Shown piece after piece: positions 26,998 through 35,746 of a DNA stretch of 42,677 nt. The stretch comes from a virus: positions 1-42,677 of IMG/VR virus record IMGVR_UViG_3300045241_000140, one strand, 5' to 3'. Position numbers and translations under genes: made by a program. The stretch's first letter is position 1, and each line of letters opens with the position of its first letter. Below the pieces are notes generated by a model. It was not told the origin of the DNA and searched no databases. It worked only from the letters and a program-made list of their open reading frames with translations.

Positions 26998-29690
26998 CCA
27001 TCGTCCTCACCCGCTCCTCTAAGCAGGCTGCGCGCTACACCGACGCAGGCGGGCGCGAGCGCTGCAGCGCCTGCCGTTTCTTCATGCCGCAAGGCACCTG
27101 TGGCCGCATCATCGGCCCCGTCTCGCCACGCGGCTGGTGCCGGTTCTTCTCGCAGGAGATGGTGCAGAGGCAGCCGCAAGGCGCCATCGGCATCGGCGGC
27201 CCATCGCTCGATATCTCGTTCGGTGGCCCGACACTCGATCCGCGCCTCACCTTCACCCGCGCTAGCACCGCGACGTATTTCAACGCCGCTGGCACGCTGC
27301 AGACCGCCGCGACTAACGCAGCGCGCTTCGACTACGATCCGGTAACGCTGGCGTTGCGTGGATTGTTGATCGAGGAGCAGCGGACGAACCTGATCCTGCA
27401 ATCACAGTTTGCTGCATCGTGGACTCCATCGGATGCATCGATTACCGCAAACCAGGTGCAATCACCGGACGGCGGTATAACCGGGGCGGTCTTGCAAGAA
27501 GGTGGCTCAGTAGGAATACCGCACTATATTGTGCAAAGTTTGAGCAAGGCCGCATCCAGCATCACTTATGCGGTCTCGGTCTACGTCAAGGCAGGCGTCG
27601 GCTCGCGCAATCTCCAATTTCAGATAGACGACGGCAGCGCGAATGGCATTAGTGCCCTTGTGAACCCCGCAACCGGCGCGATCGTCACAGGCATAACTAC
27701 GATCGGAGCGGGTTGGAGCGGTGCATCACTCAGCTACTCGGCGATCAATAACGGGTGGGGCAGGTTCGCGTTCACGGTGACGACAGCCGCAACGACGACA
27801 TTGCGCACAATCCTGTTCATGGCGAATGGCGCGAGCATCAGTTACAATGGCGATAACACGTCCAACATTCGGATGTATGGCTTCCAGATCGAACAGGGCG
27901 CCTTCGCCACATCCTACATCCCAACGACTGCCGCTGCGGTGACGCGGAGCGTGGATTACTGCACCATGCCTAGCGCGAACATGGGTTGGTATGTGTCACC
28001 TGGTGGCTCATGGTTTGCAGAGTTCATCGGTCTGGAACCACCTGCATCGATATCTGTTAAGACGGCGCGCGTTGTCTGTCAGGCAGCCTCAGGCGGCGTT
28101 GCTCCATTGTGGTTACAAGGACTGCCGCTCTCACAGTTCGATGGCGCGGTCCTTGCGACAGCCAATAATGTCCTTGCTCCTAATATCGTCAACAAGGGTG
28201 CGTCAACTTGGGCGCCAGGAAGTGCTAAGACATGCCTAAACGCAGGAGTCATCGCTTCGGGAAGCCTGCCAAATGGTTATCCTCAGTTGCCAGGGTCAGG
28301 TATTGCTTTTCTTGCAAGCGGTAGCGGCATAACCGCTGAGAGCCTTACCGGCTACATCCGTCGCGTGCGCTATTGGCCTCGCGTGCTGTCGAACAGCGAA
28401 CTGCAAGCCGTGACAGACAACAGCGCACCGACGATCGATCTCGATTTCACCAAGATGACGCTCGATCCGATGCTGACGTTCGCGCGTGCCAGCACGGCGA
28501 CGTATTTCAACGCCGCCGGCACGATGCAGACGGCAGCAACCAACTCGCCGCGCTTCGACTACGATCCGGTGACGCACGCGGCGCTCGGGCTGCTGGTCGA
28601 AGATCAGCGGACGAATGTAGCATTGTATAGTGCTAACCTTGTTGGGGCGGCATGGGCTGGTGGTGGTTCCACGATCACTGCGGGTCAACCCGGCGCACCG
28701 GATGGCACGGCTACCGTGGCACGGATAGCGGAGACTGCAACGACTGGGTTGCATTACACAATACAGAACCCAGTATCGACGGCTGCCACTGGCATGTATA
28801 CGGTTTCGCTTTATGCTAAGGCGGCAGAGGTCCGATATCTGCAAGTCTCTTTCGACGACAGTGGATCGGGGACAGTCGGTGGTTATGCCACATTCGACGT
28901 GCAGGCTGGTGTTATATCAGGCCCGTTGACCGCATATGGTGGAGCAACCATCGGCGGAGCCAGTATTCAATCGGTGGGCAATGGTTGGTATCGTTGCTCG
29001 ATTTCTGCTACGCATGCCGACACACCCACTGGTCGTCTGCTGTTAGCGCTTAGTAATATACCCACCCCTGGTTTCAGTCCCAGCTACTTAGGCAATGCGT
29101 CCAACGGATTGCTGTTGTGGGGCGCCCAGATTGAGTCCGGCGCCTTCGCCACATCCTACATCCCAACGACTGCCGCTGCGGTGACGCGAGCGCAGGATTG
29201 GTGCGGGATGCCGACTGGCGCATGGTTCAATGCCACGCAAGGGTCCATGGTAGCCCAGTTCCTTAACGAAAGCATTATAGCGACAGGGAACTTTTACAAT
29301 AGCGGTCTGTTCGCGCTGGACGACGGAGCAAGCAATCGCGCTAATGGCATAGACTTCATGGGATTTCTTAATAGCGCGACCTTTTCCCAGCCTAATTTCA
29401 ATATCAACGTGGCATCAGCTTCTACTGGCGCAATCAGTTATAGCAACCTCAATCTGGCCGGCAGGAGTTACTCAGGCTTCGGTTGCTCGTGGAATGCCAC
29501 AACAGCAGCGGTGTGTGCCAATGGTGGCACTGTGCAAACCACCGCGGTAACTGGATTACCACCCGGCATAAATAGGCTCACGCTCGGAAGTGGCTACGGC
29601 GGTATACTGCCGCTGAGCGGCTGGCTGCGTCGTGCGCGCTACTGGCCGCGTGTGTTGTCGAACAGCGAACTGCAATCGGTGACGACATGA
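26994..29690 (+). CDS. HiPIP-signature/fibre fusion with tandem carbohydrate-binding-like domains
   Basis: 898 aa. Residues 15-53 carry four cysteines (C24, C27, C36, C49) in the arrangement of high-potential iron-sulphur proteins, including C-x6-V-x3-GWC-x2-F. Stand-alone HiPIP-like genes are known next to tail genes in other phages; here it is fused. Residues about 70-475 and 478-898 are two copies of one fibre domain, each opening with a TFTRASTATYFNAAG-type strand, DYDPVT and L(L/I)E-QRTN, and closing with YIPTTAAAVTR, RRVRYWPRVLSNSELQ. The copies resemble phage head-spike/LamG-like lectin domains. It probably binds the host surface. A structural or redox role of the cluster is unknown. 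Confidence 0.78.
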   Translation: MTIVLTRSSKQAARYTDAGGRERCSACRFFMPQGTCGRIIGPVSPRGWCRFFSQEMVQRQPQGAIGIGGPSLDISFGGPTLDPRLTFTRASTATYFNAAGTLQTAATNAARFDYDPVTLALRGLLIEEQRTNLILQSQFAASWTPSDASITANQVQSPDGGITGAVLQEGGSVGIPHYIVQSLSKAASSITYAVSVYVKAGVGSRNLQFQIDDGSANGISALVNPATGAIVTGITTIGAGWSGASLSYSAINNGWGRFAFTVTTAATTTLRTILFMANGASISYNGDNTSNIRMYGFQIEQGAFATSYIPTTAAAVTRSVDYCTMPSANMGWYVSPGGSWFAEFIGLEPPASISVKTARVVCQAASGGVAPLWLQGLPLSQFDGAVLATANNVLAPNIVNKGASTWAPGSAKTCLNAGVIASGSLPNGYPQLPGSGIAFLASGSGITAESLTGYIRRVRYWPRVLSNSELQAVTDNSAPTIDLDFTKMTLDPMLTFARASTATYFNAAGTMQTAATNSPRFDYDPVTHAALGLLVEDQRTNVALYSANLVGAAWAGGGSTITAGQPGAPDGTATVARIAETATTGLHYTIQNPVSTAATGMYTVSLYAKAAEVRYLQVSFDDSGSGTVGGYATFDVQAGVISGPLTAYGGATIGGASIQSVGNGWYRCSISATHADTPTGRLLLALSNIPTPGFSPSYLGNASNGLLLWGAQIESGAFATSYIPTTAAAVTRAQDWCGMPTGAWFNATQGSMVAQFLNESIIATGNFYNSGLFALDDGASNRANGIDFMGFLNSATFSQPNFNINVASASTGAISYSNLNLAGRSYSGFGCSWNATTAAVCANGGTVQTTAVTGLPPGINRLTLGSGYGGILPLSGWLRRARYWPRVLSNSELQSVTT
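27897..27946 (+). repeat. 50-bp exact repeat in fibre domain copy 1
   Basis: Identical over 50 bases to 29139-29188, encoding the FATSYIPTTAAAVTR segment in both domain copies. The rest of the two domains has diverged far more, so gene conversion or strong constraint is indicated. Confidence 0.85.
29139..29188 (+). repeat. 50-bp exact repeat in fibre domain copy 2
   Basis: Second copy of the repeat at 27897-27946, in the same reading frame, 1,242 bases apart. Confidence 0.85.
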
Positions 29691-30142
29691 GCGCCACATA
29701 CTTCGACTACCAGCTGAACTTTCCCGTGGCAGGCCTCGCGCTGGCCCTCGAGGGGTTCGATGCATTGCGCGCCGAGTTGGGAATTGAGACGAATACGTTG
29801 CTGGGTCACATGCTTGGTGACCCACGCGATGCTGAGGGCAGCGTTATCGTCGCGCAGCCTCGCGAAATCGATGATCCACCAGATACCAGTGTCGTGTGGG
29901 TCGGGCGGCCAGGGATGGCTGCATACACCTACACGGACCCCATCACCGATCAGGTGGTCGAGGTTCCGGCGCGCGGCGATCCAGCGCGCTATTACATGCA
30001 CATCCGGAGCGCGAGCGATCATAGCACTCTCGTGTTCGACCCGTCGCAGTATGGCATGATGCCGACCGATCCCGCCGAGAGCGCCGCCGTGCTCGGTGTC
30101 TGGTCAGGTGATGACGTCTCCTTCCTAGTGCGGGCCGCCTGA
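29687..30142 (+). CDS. Tail-region protein, 151 aa
   Basis: ATGA overlap with the fibre gene. Opens with SATYFDYQLNFPVAGLALALEGFDALRAELG; a later RPGMAAYTYTDPITDQVVEVPARGDPARYYMHIRSAS piece is beta-rich. No family recognised. Coupled by TGATG to the next gene, so likely a tail or fibre accessory. Confidence 0.6.
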   Translation: MSATYFDYQLNFPVAGLALALEGFDALRAELGIETNTLLGHMLGDPRDAEGSVIVAQPREIDDPPDTSVVWVGRPGMAAYTYTDPITDQVVEVPARGDPARYYMHIRSASDHSTLVFDPSQYGMMPTDPAESAAVLGVWSGDDVSFLVRAA

Positions 30143-30618
30143 TGCCGGGCACCCTCACCTTCCCGCTCGCTTGCTTCGTGGGCCTCGCGGTGGCCGGCAC
30201 TGAGGTCACCGCTGCCGGCTACGTCCGCCAGCCCTGCACGCTGGCGCTGTGTGGGGACGGCATCACCTATGCCAACACCGCCAGCCTGCAATGGCAGCAC
30301 GCCGCGCAGCCCTGGGGGGCGCTCGACACCGTGCAGATCTGGGACACCGCTGTGGGTGGCGCGCGGCTGGGATTGCTGACACCTCTTGCCGCGGTGACCA
30401 TCGCTCAATACGACATCGCGCGCATTCCGGCCTCTGGCCTGGCAGTCACCTACGACAAGGCCAGCCGTCCCTACGGCACCGGTCGCTTCGGCACCTTCGC
30501 CTACGGCACCATGCGCGCGTTCACCGCAACCAGCGTGCTGCTCGAGCGCGGGTTCGATCAGCAGCACGTCTGTAGCCCAGGCACCTGGGCACCTGGTCCC
30601 TTCTCACTGGCGGCATGA
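30142..30618 (+). CDS. Tail-region protein, 158 aa
   Basis: TGATG overlap. Beta-rich, with repeated short strands (TVQIWDTAVGGARLGLLTPLAAVTIAQYDIARIPASGLAVTYD). Resembles small phage tail-fibre-associated proteins in composition; no named family. Confidence 0.6.
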   Translation: MPGTLTFPLACFVGLAVAGTEVTAAGYVRQPCTLALCGDGITYANTASLQWQHAAQPWGALDTVQIWDTAVGGARLGLLTPLAAVTIAQYDIARIPASGLAVTYDKASRPYGTGRFGTFAYGTMRAFTATSVLLERGFDQQHVCSPGTWAPGPFSLAA

Positions 30619-30619
30619 C

Positions 30620-31843
30620 ATGAGTGGCACAGACTACACGACCACGCCTAACTTAGGTTTATTCAAACCCATCTACGACGCCGACGCGGAGCAGTGGGGA
30701 GCGCATTTAAACCAGAACGCCGACATCCTCGATACGGCGCTAGGGCCTAGCGGCACGACGTTCCTGCCGATCGCTGGCGGCACTATGACTGGGCCGGTGA
30801 CGCTGGCTGGCGTGAACACCGCGCCGAACCCCGCCGTGGGGAACAATTCGCAGCAGCTCGCAACCACCGCCTTCGTCGGGGCTGCGGTCGCCGCCGCGCC
30901 GGTCTCGGGGCCTGGCAACGTCGGTCGCAACCTGCTGCACAACTCGCTGTTCAATGTGCGGCAGCGTGGGGCGGGGCCGTGGACGACAACGAGTAGCTAC
31001 ACGGCAGACCGCTGGGCCATCTATCTGGTCAGTGACACGGTAAGTGCGTCCTTACCAGCGGCCAACGATGCCGTGAGGACTGCGATAGGCGATGAAGCCG
31101 TCATGACGTTTTGGCAAAATTCATTCACCGGTAACGCAGCGGCTGGCGCGTATAGTTCGCTGCAACAGCCGATTGAGAGCGTGCGGCGGTTGGCTGGCAA
31201 AACCGTCACGCTATCGTTCTGGGCCGCTGGGACTGCGGGGCTGAAGTTGGGCATCAACTATCTGCAGAACTTTGGCACTGGAGGATCGCCATCGGCTGCT
31301 GGGTGGGCTTTGGCAACAGGTGCATCGGTTACGATCAGCACGACATGGACCCGCTACAGCGTGACGACCACGCTTCCGACTGCGGCTGGTAAGACCATCG
31401 GGACCAATGGCAACGATTACACATCCATAGCCCTCGCATTCTCATCTGGTGCCACCAACAACGCGGTATTTGGTAATGTCGGTGTGCAGAGCGGCAACAT
31501 TTCGCTCTGGGGCGTGCAGCTAGAGATCGGCCCGGTCGCAACGCCGTTGGAGAAGCCCGACCCGCAACAGGACGTGGCGAAGTGCCAACGGTTTTATCAG
31601 ACTGTCACGGCCTCGTCGCGCATGACTCTAACCGGCGCATTCCCCGTAACTGCCCCTGCCTATTGGACACCGATGCGCGCTACTCCAACGGCCACGCTTA
31701 ACACAGCGGGAACGCGCGGCAACGTCGCTAGTGTTTCAGTCCTCACATATACCAATAACAGTGGCGCGCTTACCTTCACCACAGTTGCCCCTGGCGATGC
31801 GTATATTCTGGCTGACGGCTGGAACCTATCGGCAGACCTCTGA
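30620..31843 (+). CDS. Tail fibre / receptor-binding protein, 407 aa
   Basis: The N-terminal 45 residues (MSGTDYTTTPNLGLFKPIYDADAEQWGAHLNQNADILDTAL) are the common attachment segment of phage fibres, with NLGL-x-KP and W-x-x-LN-x-N. A GGTMTGPVTLAG linker follows, typical for fibre shafts, then a helix (AVGNNSQQLATTAFVGAAVAAA) and, from about residue 105 (NLLHNSLFNVRQRG), a beta-sandwich carbohydrate-binding-like domain with TADRWAIYL, SLQQPIESVRRLAGKTVTLSFWA and WGVQLEIGPVATPLEKPD. The 32504 gene shares the N-terminal attachment pattern. Confidence 0.85.
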   Translation: MSGTDYTTTPNLGLFKPIYDADAEQWGAHLNQNADILDTALGPSGTTFLPIAGGTMTGPVTLAGVNTAPNPAVGNNSQQLATTAFVGAAVAAAPVSGPGNVGRNLLHNSLFNVRQRGAGPWTTTSSYTADRWAIYLVSDTVSASLPAANDAVRTAIGDEAVMTFWQNSFTGNAAAGAYSSLQQPIESVRRLAGKTVTLSFWAAGTAGLKLGINYLQNFGTGGSPSAAGWALATGASVTISTTWTRYSVTTTLPTAAGKTIGTNGNDYTSIALAFSSGATNNAVFGNVGVQSGNISLWGVQLEIGPVATPLEKPDPQQDVAKCQRFYQTVTASSRMTLTGAFPVTAPAYWTPMRATPTATLNTAGTRGNVASVSVLTYTNNSGALTFTTVAPGDAYILADGWNLSADL

Positions 31844-31850
31844 GGACGCC

Positions 31851-32180
31851 ATGGCAGAATACCAGCAACTTCTCGATCCGATGACCGGCGGCATCGCTAC
31901 CACGATCCTCCGGCGTGCCGATAACGCGCACATCCCCGACGATCCCGCGAACCGCGATCGGCAGGATTACGAGACGTGGCTGGCGTATGGTGGCGTGCCG
32001 GATCCACCCGACCCGCCACCGCAACCAGCAGCACCCACGCCGCTGAAGCTGCCGGCTGCCGCGCCGGTCGATCCGCTCGACGCCACACCCAAGGCGTTCG
32101 TCGATGCCGAACTCACACCGATCATACAGCGCATCGAGGCTCTCGAGGCGCGTATCTACGCGGTGGAAAGGAGAGTGTGA
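31851..32180 (+). CDS. Fibre-associated small protein, 109 aa
   Basis: ATG behind GAGGACG. It opens with EYQQLLDPMTGGIATTILRRADNAHIPDDPANRDRQDYETWLA, a pattern shared by short proteins that follow tail fibres and may assist their assembly, then a Pro-rich linker and a C-terminal coiled coil (AELTPIIQRIEALEARIYAVERRV). Function as a fibre chaperone is inference. Confidence 0.65.
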   Translation: MAEYQQLLDPMTGGIATTILRRADNAHIPDDPANRDRQDYETWLAYGGVPDPPDPPPQPAAPTPLKLPAAAPVDPLDATPKAFVDAELTPIIQRIEALEARIYAVERRV

Positions 32181-32494
32181 TGCCGACGTTCGCTGGTCAG
32201 ATGGACAACGCCGCGCACCCGAACCCGCAATGGTATCCGTGCGATGGCAAATATCACTACGGCTACGTGGCGTTGCCAAATCCGGCGCGGCCACATATCG
32301 GCCTGTCCACCGGCACGCGCCGCGACTACTGGCGCATCAACCGCTGCTGGCTACGGACGCGCGGCATAGGGGGATGGATGATCGGCGTCCCTTATGATCC
32401 AGGCGCGACGTGGATGGTTTCGCTCGCCGACGACAACGGCGAGACGCCGGTCGCCAATGCCACCGTGCAGAAGCCACCAGCAGGCGTGCGGTAG
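32180..32494 (+). CDS. Hypothetical protein between fibres, 104 aa
   Basis: TGATG overlap. Aromatic and His/Pro-rich (NPQWYPCDGKYHYGYVALPNPARPHIGLS, then RRDYWRINRCWLRTRGIGGWMIGVPY). Beta-type, no family recognised. Its position between two fibre genes suggests a tail component. Confidence 0.6.
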   Translation: MPTFAGQMDNAAHPNPQWYPCDGKYHYGYVALPNPARPHIGLSTGTRRDYWRINRCWLRTRGIGGWMIGVPYDPGATWMVSLADDNGETPVANATVQKPPAGVR

Positions 32495-32503
32495 GAGCCA
32501 CCG

Positions 32504-33589
32504 ATGCCCGATGCATTCACTCCAAACCTCGGCCTCACGCTGCCCGAGGTTGGCGCGAGTCGCGATACGTGGGGCGCCAAGCTAAACGCCAATACCACCA
32601 CGCTCGACACCTTCGTCGGCATGGCCACACCGATCGGTGCAATACTGGACTATGCCGGGACACAGGCGCCGAGCGGCTGGCTGATCGCCGATGGCCGGCT
32701 GATCAGCCGCACGACATACAGCGCGCTGTTCGCCGTTATCGGCGTGGCCTTCGGCGCGGGCGATGGCTCCACCACCTTCGCGCTGCCTAACCTCACAGGC
32801 CGCGCTGGCGTCGGTCCTGGCACCATGACGGATCAGGGCGGGCGGGGGTTCACATTCAGCTTCGCCACCACGCTCGGCTACGTGTGGAACGTCATCGCCC
32901 AGGCCAACCTGCCGAACTATAACCTGGTGACCGACACGCAGGGCTACCACAGCCATGGTGGCGGCACACTCAATGCCGGCGCGCACTATCACACCACCGA
33001 TTTGCAGGGCAATCACAGCCACGGCGACTACACCTCGACCGAGACAGTGGCGCATGTCCATTATGGCAACACCGATGCCGTTGGCGACCACACGCACGGC
33101 GTCAACGCGTGGGCGACCTCGGGCGGCGGCTCGTTTGCTTCTCCTGGTGCGGTGGGAACGCAAGGTGGCGTGACTACCAACCCAGCCGGCGCACACGGAC
33201 ACAGCTTTCAAACCGGCACGGAAAGTGCCCTTCACCAACACCAGATCTACTACGACGGCAACCACGCGCACACCACGACATGGGTCGGCGACCACGCGCA
33301 CAGCATCTATGCCGATGGTAACCACCAGCACAACGTCGCCCTCGGTGGCGGCGGGCAGTTGTTCTCAGTGTTGTCGCCGGTCATCGTCATCACGAAGATT
33401 GTCTACGCCGGCAACCAGGCAGCGACGCGTATCGCTGTCACCGCGGATGCAGTGACGCTCGAGGGCTTCGCCGAGGATGTGGACGAGCTCGCCGCGATCC
33501 GCCAGGAGCTGGCCGAGGTGCGCGCGCTGCTGACCGCCGCACCGCTGCGCCAGCGTCTACTCAGCGCGCCGATACGCGGGCCGCACTAG
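32504..33589 (+). CDS. Tail collar fibre with ten HxH motifs
   Basis: 361 aa. The N-terminus (PDAFTPNLGLTLPEVGASRDTWGAKLNANTTTLDTF) is the same attachment type as in the 30620 gene. Residues about 43-100 are a Phage_Collar domain: PIGAILDYAGTQAPSGWLIADGRLI...ALFAVIGVAFGAGDGSTTFALPNLTGR. From H149 to H276 there are ten H-x-H motifs (HSH, HYH, HSH, HVH, HTH, HGH, HQH, HAH, HAH, HQH), each in a short beta turn, as in the metal-binding tips of T4 long and short tail fibres. A coiled coil (LAAIRQELAEVRALL) ends the chain. Probably a trimeric receptor-binding fibre with stacked metal ions. Confidence 0.88.
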   Translation: MPDAFTPNLGLTLPEVGASRDTWGAKLNANTTTLDTFVGMATPIGAILDYAGTQAPSGWLIADGRLISRTTYSALFAVIGVAFGAGDGSTTFALPNLTGRAGVGPGTMTDQGGRGFTFSFATTLGYVWNVIAQANLPNYNLVTDTQGYHSHGGGTLNAGAHYHTTDLQGNHSHGDYTSTETVAHVHYGNTDAVGDHTHGVNAWATSGGGSFASPGAVGTQGGVTTNPAGAHGHSFQTGTESALHQHQIYYDGNHAHTTTWVGDHAHSIYADGNHQHNVALGGGGQLFSVLSPVIVITKIVYAGNQAATRIAVTADAVTLEGFAEDVDELAAIRQELAEVRALLTAAPLRQRLLSAPIRGPH

Positions 33590-33591
33590 CC

Positions 33592-35139
33592 ATGCCACGC
33601 ATGCCACAGGCCCCGCCGCCTGGTGTGGTGCGCAACGCCACGCCTGAGGCGACGCCTGGCCGGTGGTGGGATGTCAATAATATCCGATTTCGCGGCGGCC
33701 AGTTGCAGCCGATCGGCGGCAATATCATGCAGCCGAATACCGGGGTGGCGACGCTGCCGCGCGATCTGCTGACCTGGCACGACAATGCCGGCGTGCGCTG
33801 GGCGGCGTTTGGCACCGACACGCATCTCTACGCCTACCGCTTCGATCTGCAGCAACTGCACGACATTACGCCAGCTGGCGTGGGACCATTGGATCCGCCA
33901 GGCGCCCAGGTGGGCTTCGGCCTAGGTAACTACGGCGCCACGGCCTTCGGCACCGCGCGAGATGCGTCCGATATCGGGCCGCAGGACATCGCCGCGACGC
34001 AAGGCGACCGCTGGAGCCTGGACACGTTCGGGCAAGACCTGTTCGTCGTCCCGACTCAGGACGGGCACCTGTATCGCTGGAGCCCAACCGCGCCCGCGAC
34101 ACTCCCCGCGATCGTGCTTAATGCACCGACACTGAATAGGGGCGTGATCGTGACCGATCAGCGCCACGTTGTTCTGCTCGGAGCTGGCGGCGACCCGCGA
34201 AACATCGCGTGGTGCGATCAGGAGAACCCCAGCGTGTGGGCGCCGGATATCACCAACCTCGCCGGCGCCAAATTGTTGCAGACGCAAAGCTATGCGATGA
34301 CCGCGGTCAAAGTGAGCGACGGGGTTCTAATTTTCACCGCGAATGATTGCCACAAGATGAGCTATGTAGGCGCTCCTTACGCCTACGGAATTGTGCAAAT
34401 TGCTTCTGGCTGCGGGCCGATCTCGTCGCGCTGTGTGGTCGGTGTCGGTTCGTTCCTCGCCTGGCCAGGACTGCAAAGCTTCTGGGCTTACAATGGCAAC
34501 GTGCAGCCGCTGCCGTGCGACGTCGGAGATTGGTTCTTCTCGCTGCTCAACCGACAGATGGTCGGGCGCACATTCGGTTCGCCCAACCCGGCGTTCTCCG
34601 AGTTGTGGTGGGATTGGTGTGACGAGGGCGCGCTCGAGTGCAATCGCTACATCGCGATCAATTACGGCGACCCGAAGCGGCCTTGGACGATCGGTGTGCG
34701 GCAGAGAACCTGCGGCGATCCGACAGGAACCATGGACTATCCGGTGATCGGCGGCCCGGCTGACGCAGGCGGTGGGTGCCTGTATCTACACGAGTATGGC
34801 TGGTCGGACAACGGCGCGCCCCGCGCGGCGGTGGGCGAGGTGTATGCCGAAGGCGGCGCCATCGTGCTCGGCGAAGGCGACCGGCGCTTTCATGTGCTGC
34901 AGCTGGTGTTCGATGCCGCGTGCTCGTTCGATGACATGCTGGGGTATCGGTTCTTCGTGCGCGAGCAGCCCTACGACGAGAACGAATTTGACACCGGCCT
35001 ATACACTGCCATCCACAACGGATTGATGGATATGCGGTTCAGCGGGCGCACCGCGCGCATGCGAATGGAGGCAACCGCCGATGGGCCGTTCGCGGTCGGG
35101 CGTCCGCGGCTCGAGGTGAAGCAGGGAGGCCGCCGCTAA
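33592..35139 (+). CDS. P22 gp10-like tail hub / packaged-DNA stabilisation protein
   Basis: 515 aa. The pattern matches the podophage gp10/stabilisation family: WWDVNNIRFRGGQLQPIGG near the start, LLTWHDNAGVRWAAFGTDTHLYAY, WSLDTFGQDLFVVPTQDGHLYRW, RNIAWCDQENPSVW, GVLIFTANDCHKMSYVGAPYAYG, SFLAWPGLQSFWAYNG and ELWWDWCDEG. These repeats form a beta-propeller-like hub that plugs the portal-adaptor channel. Length is close to P22 gp10 (about 470). Coupled to the next gene by TAATG. Confidence 0.85.
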   Translation: MPRMPQAPPPGVVRNATPEATPGRWWDVNNIRFRGGQLQPIGGNIMQPNTGVATLPRDLLTWHDNAGVRWAAFGTDTHLYAYRFDLQQLHDITPAGVGPLDPPGAQVGFGLGNYGATAFGTARDASDIGPQDIAATQGDRWSLDTFGQDLFVVPTQDGHLYRWSPTAPATLPAIVLNAPTLNRGVIVTDQRHVVLLGAGGDPRNIAWCDQENPSVWAPDITNLAGAKLLQTQSYAMTAVKVSDGVLIFTANDCHKMSYVGAPYAYGIVQIASGCGPISSRCVVGVGSFLAWPGLQSFWAYNGNVQPLPCDVGDWFFSLLNRQMVGRTFGSPNPAFSELWWDWCDEGALECNRYIAINYGDPKRPWTIGVRQRTCGDPTGTMDYPVIGGPADAGGGCLYLHEYGWSDNGAPRAAVGEVYAEGGAIVLGEGDRRFHVLQLVFDAACSFDDMLGYRFFVREQPYDENEFDTGLYTAIHNGLMDMRFSGRTARMRMEATADGPFAVGRPRLEVKQGGRR

Positions 35140-35363
35140 TGCCGAGACCATACCACCCGCCCGCGCCGTTCACCGCGCCCACCAGCGGCTCGATCGACCA
35201 GCGACTGAACGACATTGCCGCGGCGATAAACCGCAAGGCCGATGCCGGTGTGCAAGGGCCGGCGTTCCATTTCCTGGCGTTGATTGCGCCGGATGGTTCC
35301 ACATGGCGTATCGAGATCGACACAGCTGGAGCGCTGCACACCTCCGTGGTGCCACGCACATGA
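35139..35363 (+). CDS. Small virion-region protein, 74 aa
   Basis: TAATG overlap with the hub gene. Pro-rich start, a helix (SIDQRLNDIAAAINRKAD) and a strand pair (FHFLALIAPDGSTWRIEIDTAG). No family recognised. ATGA overlap with the next gene. Confidence 0.6.
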   Translation: MPRPYHPPAPFTAPTSGSIDQRLNDIAAAINRKADAGVQGPAFHFLALIAPDGSTWRIEIDTAGALHTSVVPRT

Positions 35364-35746
35364 CCGCAGAGGAATGCCGCGCACGCATGGAACGCGCGCT
35401 CCAGTGGGGCGGGCCGACACACACGGTCGGTGACATCGCTGGGCTCATCAAGGAAGGCCGTGCGCAATGGTGGAGTAATGGTGACGGCATGATCGTCACC
35501 GAGATCCATGACTTTCCGCTGCTCAAGGCGGTGCATTACTGGCTCATCTTTGGCGAGCTGAAGCACTGCCTCGCGCTCGAGCACGAGATCAACCCGTGGG
35601 CGATCGAGCAGGGCTGCACCGTGGCGACCGCGGTCGGTCGTCGCGGCTGGGGGCGCGTCGCAGCGCCGACAGGGTGGCGTGAGTTTCATCCCACTTTCTG
35701 GAAGCCGCTAGTGACAACGGAGGCTGGCTATGGGCGGCGGGGGTAA
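35360..35746 (+). CDS. GNAT-like virion-region protein, 128 aa
   Basis: ATGA overlap. It belongs to a group of about 130-residue proteins common between tail-hub and ejection genes in podophages, with the pattern EECRARMERALQW, VGDIAGLIKEGRAQWWSNGDGMIVTEIHDFP, then GELKHCLALEHEINPWAIEQGCTVATAVGRRGWGRVAAPTGW. This reads as an acetyltransferase (GNAT-like) fold, often annotated as such in phages. Whether it has activity or is structural is unknown. Confidence 0.65.
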   Translation: MTAEECRARMERALQWGGPTHTVGDIAGLIKEGRAQWWSNGDGMIVTEIHDFPLLKAVHYWLIFGELKHCLALEHEINPWAIEQGCTVATAVGRRGWGRVAAPTGWREFHPTFWKPLVTTEAGYGRRG

